Below are positions 41,253-49,034 of a stretch of DNA of 64,000 nucleotides, piece by piece. Made by a program: the position numbers and the translations under genes. Every line of letters starts with the position of its first letter. The stretch's first letter is position 1. Below the pieces are notes generated by a model, which saw only the letters and a list, made by a program, of their open reading frames with translations, did no database searches and had not been told where the DNA came from. The DNA comes from an uncultured Duncaniella sp. (GTDB taxonomy: Bacteria; Bacteroidota; Bacteroidia; Bacteroidales; Muribaculaceae): the NCBI GenBank assembly GCA_910587165.1, contig CAJUKP010000009.1, positions 34,190 through 98,189 of the forward strand, read 5' to 3'.

Positions 41253-42430
41253 GCGTTTTGATTCAGTTTGTTGATGCGGTTGAGAGCCTCGGTGAGTTTA
41301 TCGACCGGAGCACAAAGCGAGATGCGTATGTAGCGGTCTCCGTTGGAGCCGAATATGAATCCCGGTGTTATGAAGACGTGGGCGTCGCGGAGCACCCTGT
41401 CTGCCAGATCGACCGACGATACTTTCTCATCCTTGATTCTTCCCCAGAGGAAAAGTCCGGTCTGGGAGGGATCGAACGTGCATCCGAGAGCCTCCATGAC
41501 CTTTCCGGCCACGAGCCTGCGCTCACGGTAGGCGGCATTGAGAGCCTCGTGCCATTCCGGACCGGCCTCGAGGGCCTTTGCAGCCGCAAGCATCAGTGGC
41601 TTGAACTGTCCGGAGTCAATGTTGCTCTTTATCCTCAGTATCCAGGAGAGGAATTCAGGGTTGGAGACAGCCACTCCCACACGCCATCCGGGCATATTGT
41701 GGCTCTTGCTGAGCGAGTTGAGCTCGATGGCTATCTCTTTAGCATCCGGCACGGACATGATGCTCTGAGGCTCGGGGTTGAGGATGAACGAGTAAGGGTT
41801 GTCGTGGACAATCACTATCCCGTGACGGCGGCCGAACTCGACCGCTTTCTCAAATGTGGCCCGACGGGCGGGAGCGCCGGTGGGCATATGCGGATAGTTG
41901 AGCCACATCAGTTTCACTCCCTCGAGCGGCATACTCTCAAGAGCCTCGAAATCGGGCTGCCATCCGGTCTCCTCTTTCAGATCATAATAGATGACCTCGG
42001 CTCCCGCCATACGGGATATGGAGGAATATGTGGGGTAACCGGGATTTGGGACAAGCACTTTATCGCCGGGATTCAGAAATGCCAGGGAAATGTGTGTCAC
42101 GCCCTCCTTCGACCCGATGAGGGGCTGTATCTCACGGGCGGGATCAAGCTCCACACCATACCATCTCCTGTACCAACGGGCGAAAGCCTCGCGGAGCTCG
42201 GGAATGCCGACATGGGTCTGATAGCCGTGATTGGAGGGCACACGTAGAGCCTCGGACATGGTCTCGATCACTTCGGCAGGCGGCGGCAGATCCGGGCCTC
42301 CGATACCGAGGGAAACAATATCGGCACCTGCGGCCTTCATGGCCGCGATCTCCTTCAGTTTGGTGGAAAAATAATATTCCTTTATGTTCTGCACCCTCTG
42401 CGAGGGTTCTATTTTCTTATCCATAATCAT
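41249..42430 (-). CDS. Class I/II PLP-dependent aminotransferase (aromatic or aspartate type)
   Basis: A 393-residue fold-type I aminotransferase. KMGADIVSLG-like start (ADIVSLGIGGPDLPPPAEVIE), GSKEGVTHISLAFLNPGDKVLVPNPGYPTYSS, MWLNYPHMPTGAPA, VHDNPYSF and the PLP lysine in ELNSLSKSHNMPGWRVG (Ser-x-Ser-Lys) are visible. Its place between pheA and the DAHP synthase-mutase gene points to transamination of phenylpyruvate and hydroxyphenylpyruvate, or of prephenate. The sequence resembles LL-diaminopimelate/aspartate aminotransferase relatives, so the substrate is inferred from context. ATG at 42430 or 42424 are both possible. Confidence 0.85.
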   Translation of the reverse strand: MIMDKKIEPSQRVQNIKEYYFSTKLKEIAAMKAAGADIVSLGIGGPDLPPPAEVIETMSEALRVPSNHGYQTHVGIPELREAFARWYRRWYGVELDPAREIQPLIGSKEGVTHISLAFLNPGDKVLVPNPGYPTYSSISRMAGAEVIYYDLKEETGWQPDFEALESMPLEGVKLMWLNYPHMPTGAPARRATFEKAVEFGRRHGIVIVHDNPYSFILNPEPQSIMSVPDAKEIAIELNSLSKSHNMPGWRVGVAVSNPEFLSWILRIKSNIDSGQFKPLMLAAAKALEAGPEWHEALNAAYRERRLVAGKVMEALGCTFDPSQTGLFLWGRIKDEKVSSVDLADRVLRDAHVFITPGFIFGSNGDRYIRISLCAPVDKLTEALNRINKLNQNA

Positions 42431-42437
42431 ATAACGC

Positions 42438-43289
42438 TTAATGGGTCACTTTTGCTTCGGCATATTCACCAAGCACCGAAAGATCGCGGCACAGAGGGCG
42501 CACCGCCTCAAGGGCCTGCCGGTATCTGACGAGGGAATCGAATGTGAGGTCGACGTAGAATCTGTATTCCCACTCCCGCCCCACGATCGGGGTAGACTGG
42601 ATCTTGGAAAGGTTGATATCGTAGAAGGAGAGTATGGTGAGAATCTTTGAGAGCGCCCCGTTGGTGTGCGGGAGAGTGAAGACAATGGAAGCCTTGTCGA
42701 TGTCGCGCTCAGAGGGTCCGCACTCGGCCGCCACAAGCGGATCGGCGAGAATGAGGAAGCGAGTGAAATTACGCTTGTTGGTCTCGATGCCCCTGTCGAG
42801 GATCTCGAGGCCATAAAGCTCGGCGGCATATTCGCCACACACGGCGGCATGGCCATACAGTTTCCCCTCGGCTATCTCCTGGGCACTCCCGGCAGTGTCG
42901 AATCGCTCCACCATCTTGAGATTGGGGTGACGGCGAAGATACTGCTCGCACTGCATCAGGGCCATCGGATGGGAATTGACCTCCGAGAGTTCCGCCACGG
43001 ACTGGCCGGGGAGGGCGCACAACACATGGGATATGCGCATCTTGACCTCACCTATGATCCGGAGCGAACTCTGGCGCAGCAGTTCGTGATTCTGGAGCAG
43101 CGAGCCGGCTATGGTGTTCTCAATAGCCACTATGCCGAGAAGAGAGGCATCGGACGATAGAGTGTCGAACATAGCCGGGAATGAGGCGCACGGTATGGTC
43201 TCCACCTCATCAGCCGGGAAATAGAGATGGGCCGCAGCATCGTGATAGCATCCCGAGACACCCTGTATTGTGATCCTTTTTGTGTGCAT
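42438..43289 (-). CDS. pheA: Prephenate dehydratase
   Basis: Makes phenylpyruvate from prephenate. The 283-residue protein has the catalytic half (ITIQGVSGCYHDAAAHLYF, IVAIENTIAGSLLQNHELL, SHPMALMQCEQYL, AAVCGEYAAELYGLEILDRGI, NFTRFLIL with the Thr-Arg-Phe motif) and a C-terminal ACT domain for phenylalanine feedback (IVFTLPHTNGALSKILTILSFYDINLSKIQSTPIVGREWEYRFYVDL). It is the first structural gene of the operon, and its start lies 18 bases after a terminator-like hairpin. Confidence 0.94.
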   Translation of the reverse strand: MHTKRITIQGVSGCYHDAAAHLYFPADEVETIPCASFPAMFDTLSSDASLLGIVAIENTIAGSLLQNHELLRQSSLRIIGEVKMRISHVLCALPGQSVAELSEVNSHPMALMQCEQYLRRHPNLKMVERFDTAGSAQEIAEGKLYGHAAVCGEYAAELYGLEILDRGIETNKRNFTRFLILADPLVAAECGPSERDIDKASIVFTLPHTNGALSKILTILSFYDINLSKIQSTPIVGREWEYRFYVDLTFDSLVRYRQALEAVRPLCRDLSVLGEYAEAKVTH

Positions 43290-43307
43290 TTTCTATTATA
43301 TAAAAAT

Positions 43308-43342
43308 GATCCCGTTCCTATCGTAATGAGAAGAACGGGATC
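43308..43342 (-). terminator. Attenuator terminator of the Phe/Tyr operon
   Basis: On the minus strand GATCCCGTTC (43333-43342) pairs perfectly with GAACGGGATC (43308-43317) around 15 bases and is followed by ATTTTTATA, an intrinsic terminator placed before pheA. The 5' arm ATCCCGTT can instead pair over eight bases with AACGGGAT (43411-43418), which begins one base after the stop codon of the leader peptide. A ribosome stopped at the leader's end would cover that segment and let the terminator form; a ribosome stalled on Phe or Tyr codons would leave it free to form the antiterminator. Confidence 0.8.
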
Positions 43343-43419
43343 GGAAAATTATCATTTATTGAATTGCTGATTGCCGTAATTGAACGTTGTCCGGCGATGT
43401 GGTGCGCATAATCCCGTTT

Positions 43420-43476
43420 TTATTTTTTATCAAAATAAAAATAATAAAAGAAGGAATATGTGCTAAATCGCTTCAT
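43420..43476 (-). CDS. Phe/Tyr-rich leader peptide of the aromatic operon
   Basis: An 18-residue frame, MKRFSTYSFFYYFYFDKK, with five Phe and four Tyr; seven of the nine are in the seven positions 9-15 apart from one at 4 and one at 7. ATG is at 43474-43476 and TAA at 43420-43422. It stands about 22 bases after the expected transcription start and ahead of an antiterminator/terminator pair, the classical arrangement for translation-controlled attenuation. Both amino acids are products of the operon downstream, which fits the dual codon content. Confidence 0.85.
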   Translation of the reverse strand: MKRFSTYSFFYYFYFDKK

Positions 43477-43503
43477 TGTGAACTGATGTTTATGATTATG
43501 TCG

Positions 43504-43534
43504 CAAAGGTAAGCCATTTTCTATAAATCACAAA
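43504..43534 (-). promoter_or_regulatory. Promoter of Bacteroides type for the Phe/Tyr operon
   Basis: On the minus strand TTTG (43531-43534), 19 bases, then TACCTTTG (43504-43511): full TTTG/TAnnTTTG consensus. Transcription should begin near 43498, giving a leader of about 210 bases before pheA. Confidence 0.8.
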
Positions 43535-43597
43535 ATTTTCAGCAATAAAAATTAATATTTAAAAGAAATTTAGTTAACATATCAATATAGGTGCATT

Positions 43598-43637
43598 CAA
43601 TCCCCGGTGCGGGTGAACATTCGGCGGCCGGGGATTG
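43598..43637 (+). promoter_or_regulatory. Stem-loop before the redoxin-fold gene
   Basis: CAATCCCCGG (43598-43607) pairs perfectly with CCGGGGATTG (43628-43637) around 20 bases, 11 bases before the ATG at 43649. It could control translation of that gene or act as a terminator for leftover transcription; no T run longer than three follows. No promoter with the TAnnTTTG box was seen for this gene. Confidence 0.5.
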
Positions 43638-43648
43638 TCTTTATAGGT

Positions 43649-44134
43649 ATGAAACGGACAATAAAATACATCGCATCTGTCGTGGTGGCAGGGCTCGTTG
43701 TGTGGGCTTTCGCCGCCCGGTTCATGCGTCAGACCTCCGCTACGCCACGTGTGGAGGAGGTGAGAAACGAACAGTCGGATATAAAGATCAACGACCTCAA
43801 GGGGAAATATGTGCTCGTCAATTTCTGGGATTCACACAACGCAGTATCAAGAATAGCGACCGGAGAATATGACCGCTTTTTCCGCACACACAGGAACCAG
43901 GGGATCGAGCTGGTGTCGGTGAACACCGACGGTGACCGCGGCCTGTTCTCTGAACTGGCCCGCAAGGATGGCCTTGACCTTACGAGACAGTTCAGTATCG
44001 CCGATGTGGCCGACGGCAACATCCCAGCAGGCTACAAGGCCAGGAAAGGCTATACATCCTATCTCGTCAACCCCAGCGGAAAGATCGTGGCCTATAACCC
44101 CTCGGTGGAGACTCTGGAGAAATATCTCAGGTGA
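43649..44134 (+). CDS. Redoxin-fold membrane-anchored protein without catalytic cysteines
   Basis: A 161-residue protein with one N-terminal membrane segment (IKYIASVVVAGLVVWAFAARF) and a thioredoxin-like domain of TlpA type: IKINDLKGKYVLVNFWDSHNAVSRIATGEYDRFFR, IELVSVNTDGDRGLFSEL and GYTSYLVNPSGKIVAYNPS. The place of the CxxC active site is WDSHNAV, so it cannot do disulfide chemistry; a structural or binding role is likely. ATG at 43649 is chosen over an upstream in-frame codon that lies in the stem-loop. No redox partner is adjacent. Confidence 0.7.
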   Translation: MKRTIKYIASVVVAGLVVWAFAARFMRQTSATPRVEEVRNEQSDIKINDLKGKYVLVNFWDSHNAVSRIATGEYDRFFRTHRNQGIELVSVNTDGDRGLFSELARKDGLDLTRQFSIADVADGNIPAGYKARKGYTSYLVNPSGKIVAYNPSVETLEKYLR

Positions 44135-44147
44135 AGGGGGAAGAGAG

Positions 44148-44179
44148 CTTGTGCATCCACTTATTTTTTGTTAATTTTG
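44148..44179 (+). promoter_or_regulatory. Promoter of Bacteroides type for a small secreted protein gene
   Basis: TTG (44149-44151), 20 bases, TAATTTTG (44172-44179). The box ends five bases before the ATG at 44185, so the mRNA would be leaderless or nearly so, like the GNAT gene at 30325. Confidence 0.55.
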
Positions 44180-44184
44180 CAATC

Positions 44185-44580
44185 ATGAAAAGAATCATCG
44201 CGTTTATCCTTACCAGTATCACCCTCGCCACAGCATCGCTTCATGCCGAGAGGGTCAAGGGGTTTGAGAGCCATCCGTCAGGCAATGTGCTGGCCATGAC
44301 AGTGGACAGCATAGACTACCGCAAAGACCTCACGAGAGTGTATGGCAGCCTCACGGGACGCCCGCACACATCGGCGCGGATCGACGGAGCCACTCTGGAC
44401 GGGATGGAATGCACCGACATCGAAGGGGTGGATCTCAACCGCTATTTCCAGTGGGAGGATGAGGGCCGCATAGGGGTGGAGATAGATTTCCCGCCCGCCG
44501 CCCCGAAACGCCAGGGCACCATAGTGCTGAAAACTCCGCGCGGCGAGAGTCCCATCGTGTTCAGCCGCACCGGCAGATAA
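44185..44580 (+). CDS. Small secreted protein of unknown function
   Basis: A 131-residue protein with a signal peptide (MKRIIAFILTSITLATASLHA) and a mature part of alternating strands (VLAMTVDSIDYRKDLTRVYGSLTGRPHTSARIDGATL, YFQWEDEGRIGVEIDFPPA, GTIVLKTPRGESPIVFSRT). I do not recognise the family; the pattern is that of a single immunoglobulin-like or adhesin-like beta domain. The frame is open upstream to 44131, but the promoter box and signal peptide support the ATG at 44185. Confidence 0.6.
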   Translation: MKRIIAFILTSITLATASLHAERVKGFESHPSGNVLAMTVDSIDYRKDLTRVYGSLTGRPHTSARIDGATLDGMECTDIEGVDLNRYFQWEDEGRIGVEIDFPPAAPKRQGTIVLKTPRGESPIVFSRTGR

Positions 44581-44647
44581 TGGTCGCCCCCTCTCCCACC
44601 GACACCGACACCACCATAAACACCAATCTCATACACATTTCATTTTC

Positions 44648-46699
44648 ATGATACTCTGCATCACGGAGAAACCGAGTGTGGCCAAGGACATCGCGGCCAT
44701 CCTCGGAGCCCATACAAAGCGCGACGGATTCTATGAAGGAGGGGACTATTGTGTCACCTGGACCTTCGGCCATCTCTGTATGCTCAAGGAACCCAACGAC
44801 TACAGCGAGGCATGGAAACGATGGTCGCTCGGGGCACTCCCGATGATACCGCCGAAATTCGGCATCAAACTCATACCCCAGCAGAGCTATGAACAGCAGT
44901 TCAAGGTGATAGCCGACCTGTCGGCCCGTGCCGACGAGATAATCAACTGCGGTGACGCCGGGCAGGAAGGTGAGCTGATACAAAGATGGGTGATGCAGAA
45001 AGCGGGAGTGAAATGTCCGGTGAAACGTCTATGGATCTCATCGCTGACAGACGAGTCGATACGCGAGGGATTCAACAATCTCGAACCGGAGAAGAAATTT
45101 GACAATCTCTATCACGCGGGATTGTCACGTGCGATTGGCGACTGGATTCTCGGCATGAACGGGACCCGTCTGTACACTCTCAAATATTCCTCGCCCGGAA
45201 ATGTGCTTTCGATAGGAAGGGTGCAGACCCCTACGCTTGCCCTGATCGTGCAGCGTCATTTCGAGATAACCAACTTCAAGTCGGAAGATTTCTGGGAACT
45301 CAAGTCGGTGTATCGCGATGTGACGTTCAACTCCACCGCCGGAAGATTCAAGAAACAGGAGGAGGCCGAGAATGCCATTGAAGCCATCAGAGGGAAGGAT
45401 ATGGTGATAAAGGACGTGCAGGAGAAGAAGGGACGCGAGTCGGCCCCGAGACTGTTTGACCTGACCTCGCTTCAGGTGGAATGCAACAAAAAGTGGGGAT
45501 GGACCGCCGACGAGACCCTGCGCCTGATCCAATCGCTCTACGAGAAGAAAGTCACCACCTATCCGCGTGTGGACACCACATATCTGAGCGAGGATATCTA
45601 TGCCAAGATCCCCCAGACACTCCAGGCCATGACCCCCTACGCGCCGCTCACGGCTCCGCTGCTCGGGGCTAAGATCCCTAAGAGCAAGAAGGTGTTCGAT
45701 AATTCCAAAGTGACCGATCACCATGCCATTATCCCGACCGGACAGGCTCCGAATATGCTCGTCGGCGACGAGAGAAAGATGTATCATCTGATAGCGCTGC
45801 GTTTTATAGCCGTGTTCTACCCCGACTGCGAGTTTCTGACCACCACAGTGACCGGAGAGGTGGACAAATACAGTTTCAGGGCGAACGGAAAGGTGATCAC
45901 ATCACCGGGATGGCGCAAGGTGCTCGACAACACCCAGCAAAAGGAGGAGACAAAGGAGGGGGATGACGACAAGATACTCCCTCCGTTCAACGTGGGCGAA
46001 AGCGGTCCTCAGGAGCCTTCGCTCGTGAAGAAGGCTACCCAGCCGCCGAAATATTACACCGAGGGCACCCTGCTCAGGGCCATGGAGAGCGCGGGAAAGA
46101 CAGTGGACGACGAGGAACTCCGCGAGGCAATGAAGGAGAACGGCATCGGACGTCCGTCGACCCGTGCGGCCATAATCGAGACTCTGTTCAAACGCAAATA
46201 CATACACCGTAAGGGGAAATCCATAATGGCCTCTCCTGCAGGGATAGAGCTGATAGGCACCATACATGAGGAACTGCTGAAAAGCGCCAAGCTTACGGGT
46301 CTGTGGGAAAACAAACTGCGGCGTATCGAAAGGGGGGAGTATTCGGCTTCGGGGTTCATTGACGAGCTGAAAGTGCTCATAAATGAGATTGTGATCAATG
46401 TGCTGAGCGACAATTCCCACGGCAAGATCCAGGTGGGCCCTCCCTCATCGCCTTCGGCTCCTGAAGCCAAAGAGGGGAACGACAAGCCGAAGCCTACGAA
46501 ACCGAGAGCTCCGCGCACGACCAAGTTCGAGCAGGTGGAATGTCCGGTGTGCGGGCAGGGACATATCCTCAAGGGTAAGACCGCGTTCGGGTGCAGCCGT
46601 TTCCGCGAGGGGTGTCAGCTGCGCCTGCCTTTCACGGAATATCCCGACACACTGACTCCTGCAAAACTTAAAAAGAAACTGGAAAAGCTTGGAAAATAA
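44648..46699 (+). CDS. topB: DNA topoisomerase III
   Basis: Type IA topoisomerase that decatenates DNA intermediates. The 683-residue protein has the Toprim start MILCITEKPSVAKDIAAILG and DAGQEGELIQRW, the SIGRVQTPTLALIVQR segment, and the active-site tyrosine in VTTYPRVDTTYLSE. A C-terminal zinc-ribbon-like domain carries CPVCGQGHILKGKTAFGCSRFREGC, preceded by a charged Pro/Lys-rich linker. TopB copies of this kind occur both on the chromosome and on conjugative elements; no relaxase or conjugation genes are nearby, so this looks chromosomal. Confidence 0.93.
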   Translation: MILCITEKPSVAKDIAAILGAHTKRDGFYEGGDYCVTWTFGHLCMLKEPNDYSEAWKRWSLGALPMIPPKFGIKLIPQQSYEQQFKVIADLSARADEIINCGDAGQEGELIQRWVMQKAGVKCPVKRLWISSLTDESIREGFNNLEPEKKFDNLYHAGLSRAIGDWILGMNGTRLYTLKYSSPGNVLSIGRVQTPTLALIVQRHFEITNFKSEDFWELKSVYRDVTFNSTAGRFKKQEEAENAIEAIRGKDMVIKDVQEKKGRESAPRLFDLTSLQVECNKKWGWTADETLRLIQSLYEKKVTTYPRVDTTYLSEDIYAKIPQTLQAMTPYAPLTAPLLGAKIPKSKKVFDNSKVTDHHAIIPTGQAPNMLVGDERKMYHLIALRFIAVFYPDCEFLTTTVTGEVDKYSFRANGKVITSPGWRKVLDNTQQKEETKEGDDDKILPPFNVGESGPQEPSLVKKATQPPKYYTEGTLLRAMESAGKTVDDEELREAMKENGIGRPSTRAAIIETLFKRKYIHRKGKSIMASPAGIELIGTIHEELLKSAKLTGLWENKLRRIERGEYSASGFIDELKVLINEIVINVLSDNSHGKIQVGPPSSPSAPEAKEGNDKPKPTKPRAPRTTKFEQVECPVCGQGHILKGKTAFGCSRFREGCQLRLPFTEYPDTLTPAKLKKKLEKLGK

Positions 46700-46730
46700 C
46701 TGGTCTGGGATATCGGAATGGTTCAGATCC

Positions 46731-47039
46731 TTAATGATTGGCAAAAGCCGGTTCAAGAATCTGCAAACCCAAAGCCGACTCAATCTTGAAGATCGTTTCG
46801 ATACTTAGATTCTCTGAGCCTTTCAGCACACGGGATATGTATTGCCGGGAACAGCCCATACGTTCGGCGACGCCTTTCTGTGTAATTCCCAGTTCCTCCA
46901 TTTTGTCAAGCATCATCATAGCTATTTTCTGAGAATAACGCATCCATTCCCTGTTTTCGCTACGCTCCATAGCTTTTTCTCTCCATCGGGATGGAGCAGA
47001 AGACTTGTAAGCCGATAATTTATCTTGTAAATCTTTCAT
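46731..47039 (-). CDS. XRE-family transcriptional regulator
   Basis: A 102-residue DNA-binding protein. The helix-turn-helix occupies about residues 45-85 (KMEELGITQKGVAERMGCSRQYISRVLKGSENLSIETIFKIESALG); the N-terminus is charged (APSRWREKAMERSENREWMRY). This type is widespread as a single gene in Bacteroidetes and also as an antitoxin, but no RelE-fold gene is beside it. A palindrome at 47137-47156 and an inverted repeat at 47063 upstream may be its operators. Confidence 0.78.
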   Translation of the reverse strand: MKDLQDKLSAYKSSAPSRWREKAMERSENREWMRYSQKIAMMMLDKMEELGITQKGVAERMGCSRQYISRVLKGSENLSIETIFKIESALGLQILEPAFANH

Positions 47040-47062
47040 AGTCAGTATTTATTAAATTCGGT

Positions 47063-47258
47063 AACGTCCCCAGAAGACTACACATCAAAAGTCATATACC
47101 TAAGTTTTCTGCAAAGAAACTAAATATTTATAAAAGATACAACCTATCGGTTGTATTTGTTCTCGGTCAGGATATTTTTTTACACTGAGAAAGACCTTCC
47201 CGAAAAATGTTGACGGATTTGGTGATTCCCAAATGAGGGTTACACGTCTGGGGACGTT
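47063..47258. repeat. Inverted repeats upstream of the XRE gene
   Basis: AACGTCCCCAGA (47063-47074) and its exact complement TCTGGGGACGTT (47247-47258) enclose 172 bases; the flanking TCGGT also matches with two extra bases. Inside lies the palindrome ATACAACCTATCGGTTGTAT (47137-47156), an eight-base perfect stem. No reading frame is evident in between. It could be a miniature mobile element with terminal repeats or a set of operator sites. Confidence 0.6.
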
Positions 47259-47290
47259 CAACCGATTTTGCCTCATACGTTTTTCCTTCG

Positions 47291-47339
47291 TTGGCTAAAT
47301 TGGCTTAAATTGGTTTGAAGTGGTTTGAATTGGTCTACA
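47291..47339 (+). repeat. Tandem 10-base repeats, consensus TTGGYTTRAA
   Basis: Five units begin at 47291, 47300, 47310, 47320 and 47330, reading TTGGCTAAA, TTGGCTTAAA, TTGGTTTGAA, GTGGTTTGAA and TTGGTCTACA. The period of about one helical turn would place any binding sites on one face of DNA. Farther on, GCGGTC/GACCGC (47377-47391) makes a small hairpin; the remaining stretch to 47500 shows nothing else. Confidence 0.6.
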
Positions 47340-47500
47340 GAGTCTGTTGACCATATATGGTTTTATATATCTCTTTGCGGTCGTAGACCGCACCGCGGCA
47401 GCCCCGGCCCGGGATCAAGAGAAGTGCGGTTGCCCAAAGATGTAATGGAAATAAGCCCTACAAAGAAAGTATCTTAACAATAACCACCAACAATATCTGC

Positions 47501-48497
47501 ATGGGACTCTTCGATAAAATATCAACTCTTCAAATTCCCAACCTATTCCCTCCACCACTACCCGAGAGGATGCCATACCGGCGATTCCTGAAAAAGAGTT
47601 TGGCGTACAGCTTATGCAACTTGTGGAGATAGCCCTCGCCGGCAAAGTTCTCACTACCTCTGAAAAAGCATATCTCCGTGAGCTGGCATTAGCCAGAGGG
47701 GTGGACATCGACAAGTTTGAAACATATATCAATGCACTTAAAAACAAACGTGGTATCACCGAGATTGAGGATGGAATAATCCCTCTGAAAAAATACAACC
47801 AGCCCACCCAAGTTAGTTCCGGACTCAAAGCCATGATTGATATGGCACTTGCCGACGGATATCTGGATGATGCAGAGCGAAAGATCATTCTCAACGAGGC
47901 CGCCAAACTTGGTGTGAATATCCCTGTTTTCGAATCCGGACTCAATGCTATTTTTATGACCGGAAGTATAAAGACAATCATAGATAGCAAATATCCGACC
48001 ACTATCACCAGACGATTCGTAAAATCCAAAGATACCCCCGAAGGCAAAGTGACGGATACATACGAGGAGATCTCCACTGCATTCCGGCCAAACACCAATC
48101 GCGGTAAGGAAAATGAACTGATCAAGGCCACGACCAGGAAGATTATCAAGGTGACTCGCCAAAAGGAGATGATCGAAGATGTAATTGAATTTCTATGTGG
48201 TATCGACTACACTATGGTGATCTCGGCTCTGGCCGTTGTTTCAGTGTTCAGTCCTTTCGTGGGAAAAATTACAACTACAATTGTCACCACGCTCAAAGAA
48301 GGTGTCGAAAAATACAATCAAACTGACAAGAAAAAGATCCGAAGCTATTCTTTGAGGTTGCTTTAAGTGACGTTTCCTTTGATAAATGCGTTGAACTTCT
48401 TCCCGGGGTACAGAAGTATCTCGGGAAAGATGGCGGAAAGATTGTCTCATCCCTCATCACTCTCCAGCAAACATACAAAGCATATAGTCAGAAATAA
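47501..48497 (+). pseudogene. TerB-like protein gene with two frameshifts
   Basis: Starts MGLFDKI at 47501, then must shift frame between 47516 and about 47539 (A4 at 47516 or CCC at 47537) to continue as TTTREDAIPAIPEKEFGVQLMQLVEIALAGKVL. The main part, 47518-48366, has two TerB-like helical repeats (KVLTTSEKAYLRELALARGVDIDKFETYINAL; DMALADGYLDDAERKIILNEAAKLGVNI) and a hydrophobic helix (MVISALAVVSVFSPFVGKI). At A5 (48331-48335) it shifts again and continues DPKLFFEVALSDVSFDKCVELLPGVQKYLGKDGGKIVSSLITLQQTYKAYSQK to 48497. Adding one base at each site restores a protein of about 332 residues. It is either decayed or affected by sequencing errors; the function is unknown. Confidence 0.6.
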
Positions 48498-49034
48498 AGA
48501 CACATATACTTCCTTTCTCGCTCAACAAGGCGTCCGTATCTCCACGGCCAAACCACCTTATGTCCGGACGCTTCAGTTCTGACAAGTGCTGATGCTCCAC
48601 TCCATTACCGATATGGTCTGGGAAGTCAACCAACCGCCTTTCTTGACGGAAAAAGAGATATTTTAACTAAATATTTGGCACTTGTGATCAGGAAGTTAGT
48701 ATAATTGCTCACTCCGAGATGCACAAAACCTTGCTCTGCGAAATATTTTCAACTCCGCAAAACAAGGAAAACCGCGATGTGCCTATGAACAAACTACTAT
48801 CAGTAATGCTGCTGTCGCAGCCCACATTACGCTGATTCAGTCATTAGGATTGAGGTGCATTCCGGGTGCATCCCGATTTCTACAAGAGTCCCTATGGGAG
48901 TGTCATAGGTTATGTATCGTATATAATTACAATTAATTCCAACAGCCACATTCCAAACTTATGAAACAGACTCTCCCTCATTTACTATTTATCGTATTCA
49001 ATGTTATGGTTATTAATATCCAAATATTGAAACT
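48498..49034. other. Decayed or non-coding stretch
   Basis: No complete gene. In the frame of the last TerB-like segment, a stretch without start codon stays open from 48498 to 48704 and reads plausibly as protein (YRYGLGSQPTAFLDGKRDILTKY), so it may be a remnant. After 48705 all frames are broken and the sequence becomes AT-rich towards the polysaccharide locus. No repeat or tRNA was seen. Confidence 0.5.

Noticed and set aside
40218..41261. 347-codon plus-strand frame opposite the DAHP synthase-mutase gene
   Set aside because: Antisense shadow; the opposite strand is an unmistakable enzyme.
46731..47500. Second toxin-antitoxin pair around the XRE gene
   Set aside because: No RelE/HigB-like frame on either side of the XRE gene; it is treated as a single regulator.
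47415..48149. 244-codon minus-strand frame opposite the TerB-like gene
   Set aside because: Ser- and Ile-rich shadow; the plus strand gives the TerB-like helical repeats.
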